Source of the DNA: Prauserella alba
GTDB taxonomy: Bacteria > Actinomycetota > Actinomycetes > Mycobacteriales > Pseudonocardiaceae
DNA length: 64,000 bases
Direction of reading: 5' to 3'
NCBI RefSeq assembly: GCF_024171735.1
Contig: NZ_JAMTCH010000003.1
Location: 112,841 to 176,840 of the forward strand
Shown here: piece by piece, positions 61,386-64,000 of the stretch
Layout of the letters: the number at the start of each line of letters is the position of its first letter
Position numbering within the stretch: position 1 is the first letter of the stretch
Program-made: the position numbers and the translations under genes
Notes under the pieces: model-generated
Databases searched by the model: none
Told to the model about the DNA's origin: nothing
Seen by the model: only the letters and a program-made list of their open reading frames with translations

Positions 61386-64000
61386 CGCCGCCCCAGACTG
61401 CTCGGCAGAAGGCCTTCCCCGACGCCGAAGTCGAGCACCCGGACAATGTGGTCTTCGACAGCCTCCGTCATCTTGGTGTGCCCGAGCAATCTGAGGGCTT
61501 CGCGCAGAACCCGCTCACCCGGTCCGCCGGTATTGGACGCGTGGCGGATCGCATTGATGATCTCGTGCGGGGCGATCTCCTGAACCGCCCGGTCGCTCGA
61601 CCGTTGGGTTTCGCGGAAGCCTCGCCAGGTGTGCGGATCCAGGTCTGCCGGCCAGACGTGGATCCCGACCGGGCTGCGCTCGGTTCGCAGGGCCGAGGGA
61701 AGGTGTTCCAGCGCCTCGAGTACCCGGTTCTCCCGCACGCGTCCCAGACCGAAGCAGTGCAGCGCCTTCTTCGCCAGTCTGTTGATCTCGACAGGGCCCT
61801 CGAAGTTGGTGACCTCGACGAACATCTCCTCGAGCTGTCGCTGCACGGCCGCGTCGGAGCCGAGTCGGTCGAGGTCTTCCTTCACCCCTACGGGCCTGGG
61901 CTCGTACGGCACGAAGGGCACGCCGGCCTCGGACGCTAGGGCGGCGCGCTGGGGTTGCGGCGCCTCGGTGGTCGCACTGTTGACGACGGCTTCGCGGTCT
62001 GCGGGCAGACTGCCCGGCGCCTGTATATGCGTGGGCGACGCTCCGTCCGAGTCGCCGTAGGGTCCGTCCTGGACCGCCGCTTCGCGCAGTGTCGGAACCG
62101 CAGCCTTCACCGGTGGCGCGTCCGGATCGGCGGAGGTGGGGACCCCGGCCTCACTCCCTTTCGCGCCACCCACACCGGCATCCGACCGCACCGCTGTGGC
62201 GTCCGGCTCTGACCTGGCGATCGCCTCGTCGATGCGCTCCAGCACAGCCGCACGTTCCCGTACCCAGGCGGGCAGCCATACGCGCACGGTGGACGGCCAC
62301 CGCATCTTCGCTCCGAGCAGCTGTGGTGCGCGGTCCCGGTCCGCCACCGTGAGCCGCGACGCCCATTCCGGGCCGTCCAACAGCACCGCCACCTGCCAGC
62401 GTCGGGAATCGGCGTGCCGGACGGCAATGTCGACAGTGAACTGTGACAGGCCGACGTTCGTGGCGACCTCGTACCCACGTGCCCGGACCGCGTCCGCGAC
62501 CTCACTGAGAATGCGATCGTCCGCCCGTGGATCGCTCGCCTCGATGCCGCCGAACTGATCGAACCCGCCCGCGGCCAGCTCCAGGTAGGCCCGCAGGTGC
62601 CGTATGCCGGTCGCATTGCTCCGGGCCAGATCGATGTCGTGCGGATCGAACGAGCTGAACAACATCACCTGCTCCCGAGCACGGGTGACGGCGACGTTGA
62701 GTCTCCGTTCGCCTCCGGCGTTGTTGAGCGGACCGAAGTTCAGCGGCAACTGCCCCGTGTCCGGGTTGCGGGAGAACGCCAGTGTGAACAGGACGGTGTC
62801 CCGCTCGTCGCCCTGGACGTTCTCGAGGTTCTTCACGAACAGCGGCTCGTCTTCCCGCGACAATGCGTATTGAACGTTCGGATCGTCGCTGTCCTCCAGG
62901 AGATTCAGCACGAGGTCGCGCTGCGGGACGTTGAACGTGACCACCCCGATCGAACGTTCGGACGTCACGGGATCCGCGAGCAGCGCGGCGATCTGGTCCG
63001 CGATTGCCCGTGCCTCGACCACGTTCGTACGAGTGCCGCCTCGATCGTAGGCGCCGTCGAGACGACGCCAGGTGATGCCGGCGTGCGGCCAACTTCCCGG
63101 CGCAGGCAACGTGTGCAGCTTGTTCTCGTAGTAGTGCTGGTTCGAGAAGGCGATCAGTGACTCGTCGCTGCTGCGGTAGTGCCAGGACAGCCATTCCCGG
63201 TCTAATCCGGATTCGACGCACTCCTCGAGAATGCTGTCCAGATCGGCCGGTACCGCATCGTCGGCTCCGTCTGCGACGGCTGCGGCCTCCTCGTCCCCCT
63301 CGCCGTGGCCGGCTTCCATGATGCTGCTCGGCGGCATCTGCTTCGAGTCGCCGACAACGACCACCGACCGCGCGCGGCCCATAGCGCCGACGGCTTGTGC
63401 GACGCGGATCTGCGATGCCTCGTCGAAGACCACCAGGTCGAACTCCACGGCTCCCGGGGGCAGGAAGTTCGCCACGGACGCCGGGCTCATGAGGAAACAC
63501 GGAGTGAGCCCGGTGATCTCGTCCGGGTACTTGGCAAGCAGCTGGCGGAAGGACAGCCGGTTCGCACCTCGACGGGAAGTCGTGATGTGCCGGAGGAACT
63601 CCCGGTCTCCGTCGAGCCGCGGGCGCCGAGCGAGCAGCTCGCTCGCGAGCCGCGTGGGCAGCAGCTTCTCGAGCTCGCCCCCGAACCGAAGGTACTCGTC
63701 GACGTGGTGCTCGTGCGTGTCCGTATCGAAGTACTCGAGCTGGCTGGTCTGCAGCCGTTCGCGCAATGCCGTTCCCGCGAGACCGCGTAGGTACGCGACC
63801 TCCAGCTCGTGCGCCGGCAGCGCCCCGGTCAGAATCTGCTCGCAGAAGTCCGTGAGCCCGGCGCCCGTCAGCAGATCCGTATGGGCCAGGACGGCGCCCC
63901 ACCGCTGGAGTGGCAGCAGCCCGTGGGTTCGCAGTTCCTCGCGCCAACGCGGCCCGTCGGCGTTCCACGCCTCCGGCCACGATCGCCCGGAGCACCAGCG
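61382..64000 (-). CDS. Large SF1 helicase with MTES_1575-like and DUF3320-like domains (5' end outside window)
   Basis: The visible 872 residues have no stop up to the window edge, so the gene is cut by it. A TTG at 63766 is internal, because the same frame continues with similar sequence. Seen are the late motifs of a Upf1/Dna2-like helicase (VVFDEASQIR, VVVGDSKQMPPSS, WHYRSSDESLI, and NVQGDERDTVLF, ending NVAVTRAREQV). A MTES_1575/Vsr-like nuclease fold follows (GYEVATNVGLSQFTVDIAV) with VAVLLDG where an active enzyme has a glutamate before DG. A DUF3320-like C-terminus comes last (EGPVEINRLAKKALHCFGLGR). Family members usually exceed 1400 residues and carry DUF4011 at the front. Confidence 0.8.
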   Translation of the reverse strand, partial: RWCSGRSWPEAWNADGPRWREELRTHGLLPLQRWGAVLAHTDLLTGAGLTDFCEQILTGALPAHELEVAYLRGLAGTALRERLQTSQLEYFDTDTHEHHVDEYLRFGGELEKLLPTRLASELLARRPRLDGDREFLRHITTSRRGANRLSFRQLLAKYPDEITGLTPCFLMSPASVANFLPPGAVEFDLVVFDEASQIRVAQAVGAMGRARSVVVVGDSKQMPPSSIMEAGHGEGDEEAAAVADGADDAVPADLDSILEECVESGLDREWLSWHYRSSDESLIAFSNQHYYENKLHTLPAPGSWPHAGITWRRLDGAYDRGGTRTNVVEARAIADQIAALLADPVTSERSIGVVTFNVPQRDLVLNLLEDSDDPNVQYALSREDEPLFVKNLENVQGDERDTVLFTLAFSRNPDTGQLPLNFGPLNNAGGERRLNVAVTRAREQVMLFSSFDPHDIDLARSNATGIRHLRAYLELAAGGFDQFGGIEASDPRADDRILSEVADAVRARGYEVATNVGLSQFTVDIAVRHADSRRWQVAVLLDGPEWASRLTVADRDRAPQLLGAKMRWPSTVRVWLPAWVRERAAVLERIDEAIARSEPDATAVRSDAGVGGAKGSEAGVPTSADPDAPPVKAAVPTLREAAVQDGPYGDSDGASPTHIQAPGSLPADREAVVNSATTEAPQPQRAALASEAGVPFVPYEPRPVGVKEDLDRLGSDAAVQRQLEEMFVEVTNFEGPVEINRLAKKALHCFGLGRVRENRVLEALEHLPSALRTERSPVGIHVWPADLDPHTWRGFRETQRSSDRAVQEIAPHEIINAIRHASNTGGPGERVLREALRLLGHTKMTEAVEDHIVRVLDFGVGEGLLPSSLGRR

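Noticed and set aside
63766-64000. A start codon for the SF1 helicase at 63766
   Set aside because: The codon is a TTG, there is no supporting ribosome binding site, and the frame continues without a stop to the window edge. The gene is truncated by the window.

Overview
The window reads as the left end of a contig from a high-GC actinomycete, most plausibly a member of the Pseudonocardiales (relatives of Amycolatopsis or Saccharomonospora). The clues are very high GC with GTG and TTG starts, a DmdR/IdeR-type iron box, paired PadR regulators, an ECF41-like sigma factor, a DinB/mycothiol-transferase-like protein, DUF5753/DUF6879 regulatory genes and a class 1 DISARM locus. The genus is an inference. 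The first 95 bases are pure G and look like a sequencing artefact.

Left part (1-24.3 kb), mostly ordinary chromosome. It starts with an AbiEi/AbiEii type IV toxin-antitoxin pair. Next come a small membrane protein, the HrpB helicase, a DsbA-like membrane-anchored thiol protein and an iron-siderophore ABC system (a binding lipoprotein divergent from two permeases and an ATPase, with an iron box between). After these lie a tRNA-Ala(GGC), a secreted LVIVD-repeat protein with a DUF305 partner, a PadR regulator, a small membrane protein, and a VOC protein plus MFS exporter divergent from an ECF41-like sigma factor. A DinB protein, a methyltransferase next to a Zur-like box, a PadR/SGNH-hydrolase/FadH run and an Hsp20/J-domain pair complete this part. 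A near-consensus promoter with an overlapping operator lies about 370 nt upstream of hsp20, with no convincing gene between.

Right part (24.6-64 kb), a defence island of about 39 kb. A class 1 DISARM system is split in two. drmD and drmMI are at 24.7-31.9 kb, and drmA, drmB and drmC are at 46.5-53.1 kb. Between them are a large STAND NTPase with a nuclease-like N-terminus (Avs-like), a complete IS3-family element with 3-bp target duplication, an XRE/DUF5753-DUF6879 regulatory operon, two tiny overlapping genes, a second full-length drmMI-like methylase and a DEDDh exonuclease with TerB-like and BRCT-like regions. The two methylases differ in an informative way: copy 1 has an altered SAM-binding motif with an intact catalytic motif, and copy 2 shows the reverse. 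Both look mosaic in base composition.

Downstream of drmC, a candidate promoter precedes a compact kinase-UvrD/RelE helicase-DUF262 operon, which may be a separate, perhaps undescribed, defence module. It converges on a two-gene operon (SNF2 helicase with helix-hairpin-helix, and a very large SF1 helicase with MTES_1575-like and DUF3320-like domains) that runs off the right edge. The working picture is DISARM (methylation plus helicase/nuclease restriction) surrounded by further anti-phage modules: AbiE, the STAND sensor, the kinase operon and the helicase pair.
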